Source: CBDDEC01 sp965198045 (GTDB taxonomy: Bacteria > Chloroflexota > Dehalococcoidia > UBA2979). From it: a stretch of 64,000 bases of DNA. Positions within the stretch are counted from its first letter, which is position 1; each line of letters opens with the position of its first letter. Made by a program: the position numbers and the translations under genes. The DNA lies in NCBI GenBank assembly GCA_965198045.1, contig CBDAOL010000011.1, positions 434,001 through 498,000 on the forward strand. The letters run 5' to 3'. Below, in pieces: positions 7,895-16,751 of this stretch. Under the pieces are notes generated by a model. The model had not been told where the DNA came from, searched no databases, and saw only the letters and a list, made by a program, of their open reading frames with translations.

Positions 7895-9598
7895 CTACGT
7901 CAGGAGTGTCGCGGGGCGCTCCTCGATGTCGGCCTCCGGGATCATCTCGATCTCGTCGAGGACCATCTCGATCGGGTCGCGGTCGCCCGCTGCGCCGGTG
8001 GCCGGCGGGAGGCCGAAGGCGGCCGCGAAGCGGCCATAGGACTCGAGCGTGTCGCCGTACTTGCGATGGCCGGCAGTGTGCTTCGCACAGGCGAGCAGCA
8101 GCCGGTCGCGGTGCGGTGACGAGGTGCGCCCGTAGTCCTCGAGCATGCATAGCCCGATCTCCTGGTTGTGCGGGTCGTTGCCCTGCTTCGCCGCGCCGAG
8201 CGCCAGGGTGGTGAGCAACGGATGCCGGTGGTGCCCAGCGTCCAGGTAGGCCTGCACCCAGCAGGCCGCCTCGTCGGGGCGCAGCTCCGTCATGGCGGCG
8301 TCGAGGCGGCTCAGGAGCTGGTCGCGTGAGAGATGCTCCGCCTCGGCGGGCGCCTGGAAGAGGGGCTGGCCGTTGCCCGGCGTGCTCGCCACCCAGTGGG
8401 CGCACTGACGGATGAACGACCCGGCGACGAAGAGCAGCTTCGTGCGATGCCGGTGCTCGAAGTTCGCGTAGAACCAGGACAGCGTGTTCGTGTACTCGTA
8501 GCCGTGCTGCGGCATCGAGAAACTGTCGGGCAGCCCGCAGCGCAACACGACCTCCGCAGCGGCCATCTGGATCGTGTCGAGGATCTTCTTCGGCGACCGG
8601 CCCGCGAGCAGCAGCCCGCTGATCGAGTCGATGAACGCCGGCTCGGGCTCCTCGAGGATCGCGCGCATCAGCGACTCGCGTTCCGCTGAGGTGAGGTCGT
8701 CTTCCTGCGCGAACAGCTCGGCGTCGCGGGTGCTCACCTGCGTGGCGTCGAGCGACGAGCTGGGCACTGTCTCCTCGAGGCGTGTGATCGCGACCTGGCA
8801 GGCCATCTCGTACGACGAGTACCAGCGCGGACCGACCGCGATGTCCGGCACGCCCGCGTAGATCACGTCATGTGCGTTCTCCCAGCCGACAGCGCGCGAC
8901 AACTCGATCGTGGCGCGGGCGCGGTAGGACTTGTGCCCGGTGGTGTAGCTGCGGTTAAGCAGGATCCGGTCCTGCACGTCGATCAACCCGGCGAACATCA
9001 GCTGCGCCATGGCAGCGCGGCGGTTCGAGGGGTCCTCGAGGATGCCGCGGAAGACGCTGTACGACTCCTCGACCTGACCGCGCTGGACCAACGTGAGCCA
9101 GTGGTTGAGGCGCTGGTCGAGCGTGCCCTCAGACTCGATCGCCTCGGTGTCGGCCCAGTGTGACTCGGGGCGCGGGATCGTGTCGTGCTTGGACGGATCG
9201 TAGGTACGGCGGCCGTAGTGCCCCGGCGCATTGCCGAGCAGCTGGTTCCACGGGTCGAGGCCCGTCGGCACGTACCAGATCGTCTGCGCCATCGGCAGGA
9301 AGCGCAGCCGCTCTGGCAGCAGCTCGGGCATGCGCCAGCTCGCGCGGGCGCTGAGCAGACAGTGGTCGTTGTTGACGAAGCGCACCACGCCGTCGTCGAT
9401 GCGCTGGTGGTACGGGAAGTGGGTGAAGGGCGCGTGTACGCGCACGGTCTCGCGCAGCATCTCGTCCAGGGGCCGCTCCTGGCGAATCAGGTCGTAGAAG
9501 ACCTCGCTGGCGGCCACCTGGTCGCGGTCGAGGATTTCCTCCTCGAGGCGCTCGTAGAGTCCGGCGGCGTCGCCGGTGCGCTCCTGCAGCGTGGTCAT
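7895..9598 (-). CDS. Conserved-looking helical protein of unknown function, His-rich motifs
   Basis: A 567-residue soluble, largely helical protein with no signal peptide or membrane segment. I do not recognise the family. It is rich in His/Asp clusters that could bind metal: AGHHRHPLL, CAKHTAGHRKYG, RQCAHW, PQHGYEY. These resemble the scattered His pattern of questin-oxidase-like proteins, but the match is not convincing. Codon use is like its neighbours, and AAGGGG precedes the ATG. It lies downstream of the MetE-like gene on the same strand (34-bp gap), so the two are probably co-transcribed. Confidence 0.75.
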   Translation of the reverse strand: MTTLQERTGDAAGLYERLEEEILDRDQVAASEVFYDLIRQERPLDEMLRETVRVHAPFTHFPYHQRIDDGVVRFVNNDHCLLSARASWRMPELLPERLRFLPMAQTIWYVPTGLDPWNQLLGNAPGHYGRRTYDPSKHDTIPRPESHWADTEAIESEGTLDQRLNHWLTLVQRGQVEESYSVFRGILEDPSNRRAAMAQLMFAGLIDVQDRILLNRSYTTGHKSYRARATIELSRAVGWENAHDVIYAGVPDIAVGPRWYSSYEMACQVAITRLEETVPSSSLDATQVSTRDAELFAQEDDLTSAERESLMRAILEEPEPAFIDSISGLLLAGRSPKKILDTIQMAAAEVVLRCGLPDSFSMPQHGYEYTNTLSWFYANFEHRHRTKLLFVAGSFIRQCAHWVASTPGNGQPLFQAPAEAEHLSRDQLLSRLDAAMTELRPDEAACWVQAYLDAGHHRHPLLTTLALGAAKQGNDPHNQEIGLCMLEDYGRTSSPHRDRLLLACAKHTAGHRKYGDTLESYGRFAAAFGLPPATGAAGDRDPIEMVLDEIEMIPEADIEERPATLLT

Positions 9599-9632
9599 CG
9601 TTGGCCCCTTCGATCCCGCGTTCGTAGCCCCG

Positions 9633-10637
9633 TTATACCGCGACCGCGTGCGCCGCGCGCACCAGTCGCCGCATCATCGTGATCGTGTCGTCGTGCGGCA
9701 CGCGTCCGCAGCCGCACGAGGAGGAGACGAGCAGCCGCTCCGCCGGCAGCACCTCGAGCAGTGCTTCGACCTGTTCGCGCAGGTGCTCCTCGGTCGCCGG
9801 CGGCGATTTCACATCGGCGATGCCGGCGATCACTTCGATCGAATCGGGGATGTCGGCGAGCCGCTCTCGCTCCGCCCACTGGCCGGCATAGGAGCACTCG
9901 ATGTGGACCCGGTCGACCTCGCCCTCGAGCGCCTGGATCAGCGGGACCAGGTTGTGCAGGTGTTGTTCCTGCGTCGCCGGCTGACGCCCCATGTCGCCGA
10001 GGCAAAAGTGCACCGTGCGGGTCACGCCCTCGACGTTGCGGAAGGGGTAGGTCAGCCAGGGCACGATGTCTTCGATGGTGCGATTGCCGGTGATCAGGCC
10101 GATCGCCTCGCTCGGCGCGTCGAGCTGTACCTCGGCGGCGCCGGCGTCCACCATGTCCCGCACCTCGTCCTCGATGAAGCGCGCGACGTTCTCCATCTGC
10201 TCGTCGAGGCGCGGGTCCTGCGCAAACGAGCCGATCATCGTCAGCGGCGAGGGCACCGCCGCCTTGTCGAGATCCGGCTCGATCTCCCGCTCACGGCGGA
10301 ACGCCTTGGCGTGGCCAGTACCTCGAGGAGCCGAGATGTCGCCGATGATGCGGTAGCGGCCGGCGCCGTCGTAGCCGGCGCGGTGATCGCGCAGCTTGAT
10401 CGGCTCGATGCCCTCGAGGCGCGGAGGGACGTGGTGGACGAAGTCGGGTGCGAAGACCTCGCCGCCCATGATCTGGTCGAGGCCGCACCCGATCTGCTCG
10501 TCGATGGCGACACGGGCGGCGCGCTGGAGGTACTCGTAGCCGCTGTCGTCGTTGAGGTCGCCCTTGTAGTACGAGGTGAGATAGCGCTTGAGTCCGAACG
10601 GAATGGGCCAGCTGCCGACGGTCGTCGTGCGGATCAT
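9633..10637 (-). CDS. Cobalamin-independent methionine synthase (MetE) C-terminal-domain-like protein
   Basis: 334 residues corresponding to the zinc-binding catalytic barrel of MetE alone, without the N-terminal half. It starts with the family signature RTTTVGSWP. The probable zinc ligands are His and Cys in VHFCLGD and a Cys in SSSCGCGR; IADVKS and HIECSYA are further barrel strands. Such stand-alone proteins are often annotated as methionine synthase II or vitamin-B12-independent methyltransferases; in catabolic contexts they may demethylate other compounds. The ATG at 10637 follows ggaggcggg, which rules out the much longer upstream frame. Confidence 0.88.
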   Translation of the reverse strand: MIRTTTVGSWPIPFGLKRYLTSYYKGDLNDDSGYEYLQRAARVAIDEQIGCGLDQIMGGEVFAPDFVHHVPPRLEGIEPIKLRDHRAGYDGAGRYRIIGDISAPRGTGHAKAFRREREIEPDLDKAAVPSPLTMIGSFAQDPRLDEQMENVARFIEDEVRDMVDAGAAEVQLDAPSEAIGLITGNRTIEDIVPWLTYPFRNVEGVTRTVHFCLGDMGRQPATQEQHLHNLVPLIQALEGEVDRVHIECSYAGQWAERERLADIPDSIEVIAGIADVKSPPATEEHLREQVEALLEVLPAERLLVSSSCGCGRVPHDDTITMMRRLVRAAHAVAV

Positions 10638-10723
10638 CGCACCCGCCTCCCCGCTGAGAACGCTCCCAGCGGCCGCAGGATAGCAAGCGGCTCGCAGGCG
10701 TCGGTGCAGAGAACGGGCGAGAC

Positions 10724-11188
10724 CTAGTCTCGCGCGTGCTCCGCGGGCGTCCAGCCGGGCGATCGGTAGCGGATCGGGGACGGCTCGCCTGTCTCGCTCG
10801 CGAAGCCGAGGCCTTCGAGGAGCCGCGCCCAGTTCATGTTGCACTCCGCCTGATCCGGGCCGAACGTTCTCCAGCCTGTGTGAGCGAATTCGAGGCGAGT
10901 CGCCTCGCCGTCCTCGTGCAGGTCGAAGGCAACCCGGGTACCGATCCAGTGGGGCTGCTGGTCGCCGGGCTGGACCTCCCAGACGATGCGCCGGTCGGCC
11001 TCGTATTCCACGACATGCATGCGCCGGTGCAACGCCGAGGTCCAGCTGATGGCAAACGCTCCGCCGTCGGACGCGTCGCCGCTCGTCTCCTCGCTCCACC
11101 AGCGGCGGATGCCCTCGACGCTCGCGATGTTGGCGAATACGTCGGCAGGCGCGGCGTCGATGTGACGTTGGTGCAGGATGTGGCTCAC
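10724..11188 (-). CDS. SRPBCC/AHSA1 domain protein
   Basis: 154 residues forming one START-like helix-grip (SRPBCC, activator-of-Hsp90-homologue type) domain: RHIDAAPADVFANIASVEGIRRWW at the start is the ligand-cavity entry (given in parts: the APADVF and IRRWW motifs), and FAHTGWRTF is the family beta-strand. These domains bind hydrophobic ligands; partner unknown. GTG start. It is divergent from a paralogue at 11288, with a long perfect dyad between them. Confidence 0.85.
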   Translation of the reverse strand: MSHILHQRHIDAAPADVFANIASVEGIRRWWSEETSGDASDGGAFAISWTSALHRRMHVVEYEADRRIVWEVQPGDQQPHWIGTRVAFDLHEDGEATRLEFAHTGWRTFGPDQAECNMNWARLLEGLGFASETGEPSPIRYRSPGWTPAEHARD

Positions 11189-11217
11189 GGTGGACCCGCT
11201 CTCGTGACGACGTTCCT

Positions 11218-11266
11218 CGATTCGGTTGACAGTACGGATCCGCCCGACCTAGTGTCAACCGAATCG
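11218..11266. promoter_or_regulatory. 14-bp perfect inverted repeat in divergent promoter, symmetric TTGACA boxes
   Basis: Arms 11218-11231 and 11253-11266 (cgattcggttgaca and its exact complement) are separated by 21 bases. Each arm ends in TTGACA, a consensus -35 box, one on each strand. Seventeen to eighteen bases from each, inside the opposite arm, is a possible -10. The layout therefore looks like face-to-face promoters for the two AHSA1 genes sharing one operator. This is read directly from sequence; regulator unknown. Confidence 0.6.
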
Positions 11267-11287
11267 TTGAGCATTAGGACCCACAGC

Positions 11288-11730
11288 ATGCCCACGATCC
11301 GACACCGCATGCACATCAACGCGCCGCGCGAGACGGTGCTCGAGGCGCTGACCTCGGCGACTGGCGTCGCGCGGTGGTGGTCCGAGGACACGGAGCAACT
11401 GGCGCCGAACCGGATCGCGATCCGCTTCCCCGAGGGCGGCTCGTCCGAGTGGTCCGTCGCCACCGACGAGGCGGGCGTGCTCTGGACCTTCCTCGACGAC
11501 CCGCCGGACGGATGGGCGGGCACCTGGATCCTCTGGCGCTACGACTCAGAAGCGGATGGCGTGTGGCTCGAGTTTGAGCACGACGGCTGGACCGAAGCCG
11601 GGCGCTACTTCGCCCGCTGCGCCTTCTTATGGGGCGGCTTCCTGCGGAGCCTGAAGCGCCTGGCCGAGACCGGCGAGGGCGCGCCCCAGCCTTCTTCGGA
11701 CACACGCGACCGCTGCTGGCCGGGAGCTAG
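11288..11730 (+). CDS. SRPBCC/AHSA1 domain protein (frame shifted near C-terminus)
   Basis: About 145 residues, paralogous to the genes at 10724 and 11745: HINAPRETVLEALTSATGVARWW (in parts APRETV and VARWW) and EFEHDGWTEAGRYF. The frame as given has no stop until 12796. If one base is missing near 11717 the protein ends ...RLLAGS at TAG 11728-11730, exactly parallel to the neighbour's end (RLLGPVN). So a one-base deletion or sequencing error is likely at the extreme C-terminus. Confidence 0.75.
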
Positions 11731-11744
11731 GAAGCGAGACGCCG

Positions 11745-12198
11745 ATGCCCGACATCCGATTGCGACTGCACGTGGACGCCGAGCCAGCCCAGGTCGTCGA
11801 CGCGGCCTCGTCGGCCGACGGTGTCGCTCGCTGGTGGGAGGTCGAGACGGCCGAGGTCGGCGGAGCCGACGTCTTCCATGTCGACTTCGCGACCGGCGGC
11901 AGCACCGACTGGCGTATCGTCGAGCGCTCACCACAACTTGTGCGCTGGGCGTGCCCTCAACGAGCCGCCGAGTCCATGGCGCGAGACGGAGGTTCGCTTC
12001 GAACTCGAGCCGGACGAGAGCGGCACCTGGCTCACGTTCGTCCACGCCGACTGGCAGGAGCTGGGCGACTCGTTCGCTGTCTGCTCGTTCGACTGGGGCG
12101 CCTATATGCGCAGCATCAAACGCTTGGTTGAGACGGGCGCCGGTGCGCCTGAGCCGGTGGCCGACGCCCGCGAACGCCTGCTCGGTCCCGTCAACTAG
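11745..12198 (+). CDS. SRPBCC/AHSA1 domain protein (frameshifted)
   Basis: Third member of the AHSA1 cluster, starting 14 bases after the corrected end of the previous one. The N-terminal half (PDIRLRLHVDAEPAQVVDAA, VARWWEVE) reads in one frame up to about 11954. The C-terminal half (LNEPPSPWRETEVRFELEP, FVHADWQELGDSF) continues in the next frame. One extra C in the CCC run at 11954-11956 explains the shift, so the gene may be intact in reality. Confidence 0.75.
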
Positions 12199-12263
12199 CG
12201 GCAACAACCTCCGAGCACGTTCCCTACGATGGTCCTCGCGCGGAATGTGCGAGGGGGTGTCGG

Positions 12264-12734
12264 ATGGCGCGTTGGGCGGACCTCGAGGCCGCGGAGCCGG
12301 GGTTGGCGGAGGATGGGCGCTGGTTGCTCGAACAGAGCAACGGCGTGGCCTTCCTCGCGACCGTGCGGCGCGACGGCTCGCCACAGGTGCGGCCGATCAT
12401 GCCGATCGTGGCGGGCGACGGGCTCTGGGCGCTGATCGTCTCGCTCTCCTCGAAGCATCGCGATCTGTTGAACGATGGGCGCTTCGCGCTGCACATGATC
12501 CCGGCCGGCGAGGAGAACCGGGAGCTGCATCTCTCCGGTCGTGCGCGGCTCGTCGAGGACGAAGCGGAGCGCGCGGCGCTCGCCCAGGCGGCCGGTCGAG
12601 ACCTCCTCGACTTCGAGACGCTGTTCGAGCCGATGCCGGAGCGCGCCACCGGTACCCGCTGGGCGAACTGGCCGACGGAGGAGAGCTGGCCCTCCTACGT
12701 GCGCTGGCGCGCAGGCGAGGGGCCTGGCGCTTGA
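12264..12734 (+). CDS. Pyridoxamine 5'-phosphate oxidase-like FMN-binding protein
   Basis: 156-residue split-barrel flavin-binding protein (PNPOx-like). The strand FLATVRRDGSPQVRPIMPIV is the hallmark of the family; SSKHRDLLNDGRFALHMIP follows as in FMN- or F420-dependent members. Probably a flavin reductase/oxidase acting on small organic substrates, not true PdxH, since the PLP-binding C-terminal part is missing. ATG with gagggggtgtcgg upstream. It sits between the AHSA1 cluster and a TPP-enzyme fragment. Confidence 0.85.
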   Translation: MARWADLEAAEPGLAEDGRWLLEQSNGVAFLATVRRDGSPQVRPIMPIVAGDGLWALIVSLSSKHRDLLNDGRFALHMIPAGEENRELHLSGRARLVEDEAERAALAQAAGRDLLDFETLFEPMPERATGTRWANWPTEESWPSYVRWRAGEGPGA

Positions 12735-12792
12735 CGGCGGCACCGACAATCGCGGCGGGAGCAGTCGCGAATCGGGTCCGAGAGGGGGAACG

Positions 12793-13209
12793 ATGACCTC
12801 GGGCGACGGCGAACGGGCTGACCAGCGTGCCCGTCGAGGACTCCGCGGAGGCGTTCATCGAGCTGCTGCTGGCCAACGGCGTCGAGAGTTCATCTTCATC
12901 AACTCGGGCACGGACACGTTCCCGATCCAGGAGGCGCTGGCTCGCATGATCGAGCAGGAGCGCGCCGTGCCGCAGCTGGTGCTCTGCATCGACGAGGTGA
13001 CGGCGATGTTCGCCGCGCCGGGGTACTTCCAGCTGACCGGCCGTCCGCAGGTCGTGCTGGTCCATGTCGACGCCGGGACCGCGCAGATTGGCGGCGCGTA
13101 TCACGATGTGCAGCGCGACCGCTCCGGCGTGATCGTGTGTGCCGGCCGCGCACGCCTGGCGCACGTCGAGGCCGGTCAGGCGGCCGTGCTCGACATGCGC
13201 ATCGCCTAG
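12793..13209 (+). pseudogene. TPP-dependent enzyme, N-terminal domain fragment
   Basis: Resembles only the first ~135 residues of ThDP-dependent enzymes of the acetolactate synthase type: AEAFIELLLANGVE, FINSGTDTFPIQEAL, CIDEVTAMFAA (with the cofactor-activating Glu), RPQVVLVHVDAGTAQIGGA. The full enzyme would be ~550 residues. Two frame changes are needed near the start: one extra base in GGG at 12815-12817 and a gaga repeat near 12884-12888. After VIVCAGRA the reading diverges from the family and stops. A GAGGGGG site precedes ATG 12793. It is either a decayed gene or a misassembly. Confidence 0.7.
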
Positions 13210-13225
13210 TGCCGGCCGGCAGGGC

Positions 13226-13966
13226 GTGACGTTCAGCGAGTTCGTCGACCCGCGCCTGGTCGCGCTGTACGACCGGCCGAGCCCGACGCGGCGGGACACC
13301 GCCTTCTACCTGGCATTGGCGGACGAGCGCGAGACCTCGAGGATCATCGACCTCGGCTGCGGCACGGGCGCGATCACGTGCGAGCTGGCGCGCCGGGGGC
13401 ACACCGTGACGGGGGTCGACCCCGCGACCGAGATGCTGCGCGTCGCTCGTGCTCGCGACGGCGGCGAGCGCGTGGACTGGGTCGAGGGCGACGCGGGCGC
13501 CCTCGAGGGGGTCGATGCCGACCTCGCCATCATGACCGGGCACGTCGCACAGGTGATCCACGACGAGGTGGCGTGGCAGGACACGCTGGCCGCGCTGCAC
13601 GATTGCCTGGTCCCGGGCGGTCGCATCGCGTTCGAGAGTCGTAGCCCGGCGGCTGAGGCGTAGCTCGGGTGGGTGCCCGCGACCTCGTTCGAGCGGCTCG
13701 AAAACACGCCGTTCGGCTCCGTCGAGGTCTGGTTCGAGCTCCTCGACGTGACCGGCGACCTCGTGCGCTACGAGATCCACTACCGGTTCGCCGAGACTGG
13801 CGAGGAACTCGTCTCCTCCAACATGCTGCGCTTCCGCAGCGAGGACGCCCTCGTGGCCTCGCTGAACGCGGCGGGCTTCGCTGTCGACGCGGTCTTCGGC
13901 GACTGGGATCGCTCCTCGGTCGGGCCGGGGAGCCCCGAGCTGATCTTCGTCGCGAGCCGCGACTGA
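13226..13966 (+). CDS. Class I SAM-dependent methyltransferase with in-frame TAG
   Basis: The N-terminal ~145 residues form a SAM-binding Rossmann core: IIDLGCGTGAITCELA (motif I), GVDPATEML and LVPGGRIAFESR. At 13661-13663 an in-frame TAG follows PAAEA. The same frame then continues with convincing protein (PATSFERLENTPF, VEVWFELLDVTGD, HYRFAETGEELVSS) to the true family end at 13966. In relatives a Trp commonly follows at this place (TGG to TAG is a one-base change). GTG start. As drawn, it is split into two products. Confidence 0.75.
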
Positions 13967-14034
13967 GCCGTGGCCGTCGAGTAGCATCGCGGCGCAGCCG
14001 GCCGGCGTCGTGGTCGGTCGGAGGGAGCGCGCGC

Positions 14035-14826
14035 ATGGATCTGGGGCTGAGCGGCAAGGTCGCGATCGTCACCGGCGGCAGCCAGGGCATCGGCTACGCC
14101 GCGGCGGAAGCGCTGGCGCGCGAGGGAGCGAACGTCGCCATCTGCGCGCGCGATGCAGACCGCCTCGAGGCGGCGGCCGCCGCCATCCGCGAGACGGGCG
14201 GCGGCGGGGTGCGTGCGATCCCCTGCGACGTTACCGACGAGTCGGCCGTGACCGCCCTCGTGGGGCGGGTCGTCGAGGAGTGGGGCAGCGTCGACATCCT
14301 CGTGAACAACGCCGGTACCTCCTCCGCGGGGCCGTTCGAATCGGTGACGGACGAAACCTGGGACGCCGACATCGGGCTCAAGGTCTACGGCGCCATCTAC
14401 TGCTCGCGCGCGGTCATCCCCCTCATGCGCAGCGCCGGCGGTGGTCGCATCATCAACATCACGACGCCCGGCGGTAAGGCGCCGGGCGCCTCCTCGCTGC
14501 CGACCTCGCTCTCTCGCTCCGCGGGGACCGCGCTGACGAAGGCGATGTCGAAGGAGCTCGCGGCCGACAACATCCTCGTCAACACGATCTGCATCGGGTT
14601 GATCAAGAGTGGCCAGCACGAGCGGCGCTACGAGGCGATGCAGGAGCGCAACCCGGAGGTGTCCCTCGACGGGTTCTACTAGCGCATGGGCGAGCGCGTA
14701 CCCCTCGGGCGGGTCGGCGAAGCGTCCGAGGCCGGCGATATGATCTGCTTCCTCGCTTCGGAGCGCGCGAGCTACGTAACCGGCGCGTCGATCAACATCG
14801 ACGGCGGCACGTCGCCAGTGGTCTAG
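14035..14826 (+). CDS. SDR family oxidoreductase with in-frame TAG
   Basis: Classical SDR: TGGSQGIG, NNAG, and a Thr-rich INITTPGGK strand where others have a catalytic Ser. The usual Tyr-x-x-x-Lys is not obvious in the region LSRSAGTALTKAMS: it has Lys but no Tyr four before it, which is odd. An in-frame TAG at 14680-14682 (after LDGFY) separates the last 47 residues, which are perfectly canonical (MGERVPLGRVGEASE, YVTGASINIDGG). A CAG or TGG codon there would restore it. Cggaggga precedes the ATG. Confidence 0.8.
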
Positions 14827-14833
14827 GCGGTAC

Positions 14834-15836
14834 ATGATGGCGCGTCGCCTCTCGATCAGCATCCCCTGGGACCCACGCAACCTCGACGCACTCATGGCGC
14901 GCGCCCGTGCCGCCGACGAGGCGGGCATCGACACGATCTGGGTCAACGAGGGGTTCGGCCATGACGCGTTCAGCGGCCTCACGCTGCTGGCACGCGAGAC
15001 CTCGAGGGCCAGGCTGGGCACGGCGATCGTCAACGCTTACTCGCGCACGCCCGGTGCACTGGCGCAGCAGTACGCGACGCTTGACCAGCTCTCAGAGGGC
15101 CGCGCGGTCATTGGGCTGGGCAGCAGTGGGCCCGGCGTCATCGAACGCTTCCATGGCATGCTCTTCCAGCCCTTGATCCAGCGGCTGAGTGAGGTGATGA
15201 CCCTGATCAAGGCCTTCTGGCGGCACGAACGGGTCACGCACCACGGCGCCTGGTACGACATCGAGCGTGCGCTGGTGATGGGCGTCGACCCGGTGCAGCC
15301 GGAGCCACCGATCTACCTCGCGACGCTGCACCCACGGAGCGTGCGCATGACCGCCGAGGAGGCAGACGGCTGGCTCCCCGCCTGGATCCCGTTCGATCGC
15401 ATCGCCGGCGAAATCGAACAGTTGCGTGCCTCGTCCGTCGAGGCGGGGCGACCCTCCGAGGCAGTGACGGTGCGCGCGCCGGCCGGCGGTCGTCGAGGAC
15501 CCGGAGCGCGCTGCGGCGCTGCGCGCCGGGCGACGCCAGCAGCTGGCGTTCTTCGTCGCCCGCAACGGGGACTTCTACTATCGACAGTTCGGCCGCCACG
15601 GCTTCGCGGACGAGGCGGCGGAGATCCGCCGCGCCTGGAACGACGGTGGCGCTGAGGCTGGGGTCGCCGCCGTGCCCGAGGATCTCCCGGCGCGCTTCGA
15701 CTTCCTCGGAGGCGTCGAGGAGTGCCTCGAGCGCCTCGACGAGGAGGCGGCGGCGGGCATCGACTTGCACCAGGTATCGATCACCGAAGAGGATCCCGAG
15801 CGCTGGGCCGACACCCTGCGGCGGCTGGTTGGATAG
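14834..15836 (+). CDS. LLM class flavin-dependent oxidoreductase (frameshifted)
   Basis: Luciferase-like monooxygenase / F420-dependent N5,N10-methylene-H4MPT reductase-like TIM barrel, ~333 residues when corrected. ARAADEAGIDTIWVNEGFG, RLGTAIVNAYSRTP and GRAVIGLGSSGPG are family motifs. The frame changes near 15485, where one extra G in a GG pair is enough, and continues VVEDPERAAALRAGRRQ to a C-terminal barrel helix and TAG at 15834. Probably uses FMN or F420H2; substrate unknown. It starts 8 bases after the preceding SDR, suggesting an operon. Confidence 0.8.
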
Positions 15837-15885
15837 CGAGACAACAATTACGCGCCCTCCGTGGCGCGAGTTCTGGAGGACTTCG

Positions 15886-16419
15886 ATGGCTGACTCGATT
15901 CGCGTGCAGGACTACCTCGCGGACTACACCCGGCAACTGCTGCGCCAGACGGCACGCGCCGTCGAGGACCTCACGGAGGAGGAGGTGCACTTCCGGCCGG
16001 GCGAGCATTGCAACTCGATCGCCTTCGACGCATGGCACATCGCGCGGACGGCGGACAACCTCATCTTCTTCGCCTTCGAGCGCGAGCAGCCCGTATGGCT
16101 CCAGCAGGGCCTGGACCAGGCGTGGGGCCTGCCCAAGGCCGATCAAGGCACGGGCATGGCGCCCGAGGACGCCTACGCGCTCCGCTTCCCGGCTGGCGAG
16201 CTTCTGGCGAAGTACGCGACCGACGTCTCGGACGCGATCGTCCCGCGCATCGAGCAGATGAGTGACGAGTACCTGCAGACGTTGACGACGATCCGCCCGC
16301 AGGGCGAACTGCCGCGCTACCAGATCATCGGCCAGGTCGTGATCAACCACGGCAACAACCACATCGGTCAGCTCAACCTCGAACGCACGATCCTCGGCAA
16401 GGAGGGGCTCGGCATCTGA
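15886..16419 (+). CDS. DinB family protein
   Basis: 177 residues with the DinB/YfiT four-helix-bundle pattern: a His in DAWHIAR and paired His in VINHGNNHIGQLN, the metal-binding triad used by mycothiol/bacillithiol-type S-transferases of this superfamily. Ctggagga is 8 bases before the ATG. First of three DinB-type genes within 2 kb, with a Flp-pilin gene between. The thiol partner in this organism is unknown. Confidence 0.85.
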   Translation: MADSIRVQDYLADYTRQLLRQTARAVEDLTEEEVHFRPGEHCNSIAFDAWHIARTADNLIFFAFEREQPVWLQQGLDQAWGLPKADQGTGMAPEDAYALRFPAGELLAKYATDVSDAIVPRIEQMSDEYLQTLTTIRPQGELPRYQIIGQVVINHGNNHIGQLNLERTILGKEGLGI

Positions 16420-16558
16420 GCCGCCGCCACACACGGTCGCGGGTCAAGGCATCAAGAACCGGTAAGAATCAGACATCAGCTTCCGGCGGATCAGCGTATG
16501 AAGATCCCCCTGTACCCGGTCGATCCTCATCTCGAATGTGTGCGGAGGGGCGGCTTCC

Positions 16559-16738
16559 GTGCTGAAGCGATTGACCTCGGTTTCACGACCGGGCGAAGAA
16601 ACCGGGCAGGGCGTCATCGAGTACACGCTGACCACCGGCGTCATCGCCATGGGCATTTACGCCGCGTTTGCGCTCTCTGGGCTCACCACGGCGATCGGCG
16701 ATGTCGTGACCGGCATCACCGCGACCTTCGGGGCCTAG
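16559..16738 (+). CDS. Flp-type (type IVb) prepilin-like small protein
   Basis: 59 residues with a short basic leader, then GQGVIEYTLTTGVIAMGIY followed by a hydrophobic helix. The GQGxxEY sequence is the prepilin-peptidase/N-methylation motif of Flp pilins. GTG 16559 is chosen, with ggagggg about 9 bases upstream; another GTG is at 16538. No tad/flp assembly genes are nearby, so it is an orphan pilin serviced in trans or a pseudopilin. Confidence 0.7.
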   Translation: MLKRLTSVSRPGEETGQGVIEYTLTTGVIAMGIYAAFALSGLTTAIGDVVTGITATFGA

Positions 16739-16751
16739 CCCCGCGCCGGGC

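Noticed and set aside
10736..12796. 686-residue plus-strand ORF
   Set aside because: Only the part from 11288 to ~11720 is coding (AHSA1); the rest is shadow of other genes and read-through after a frameshift.
13661..14682. TAG codons as pyrrolysine
   Set aside because: Neither protein is a methylamine methyltransferase and nothing pyl-like is in view; point changes are simpler.
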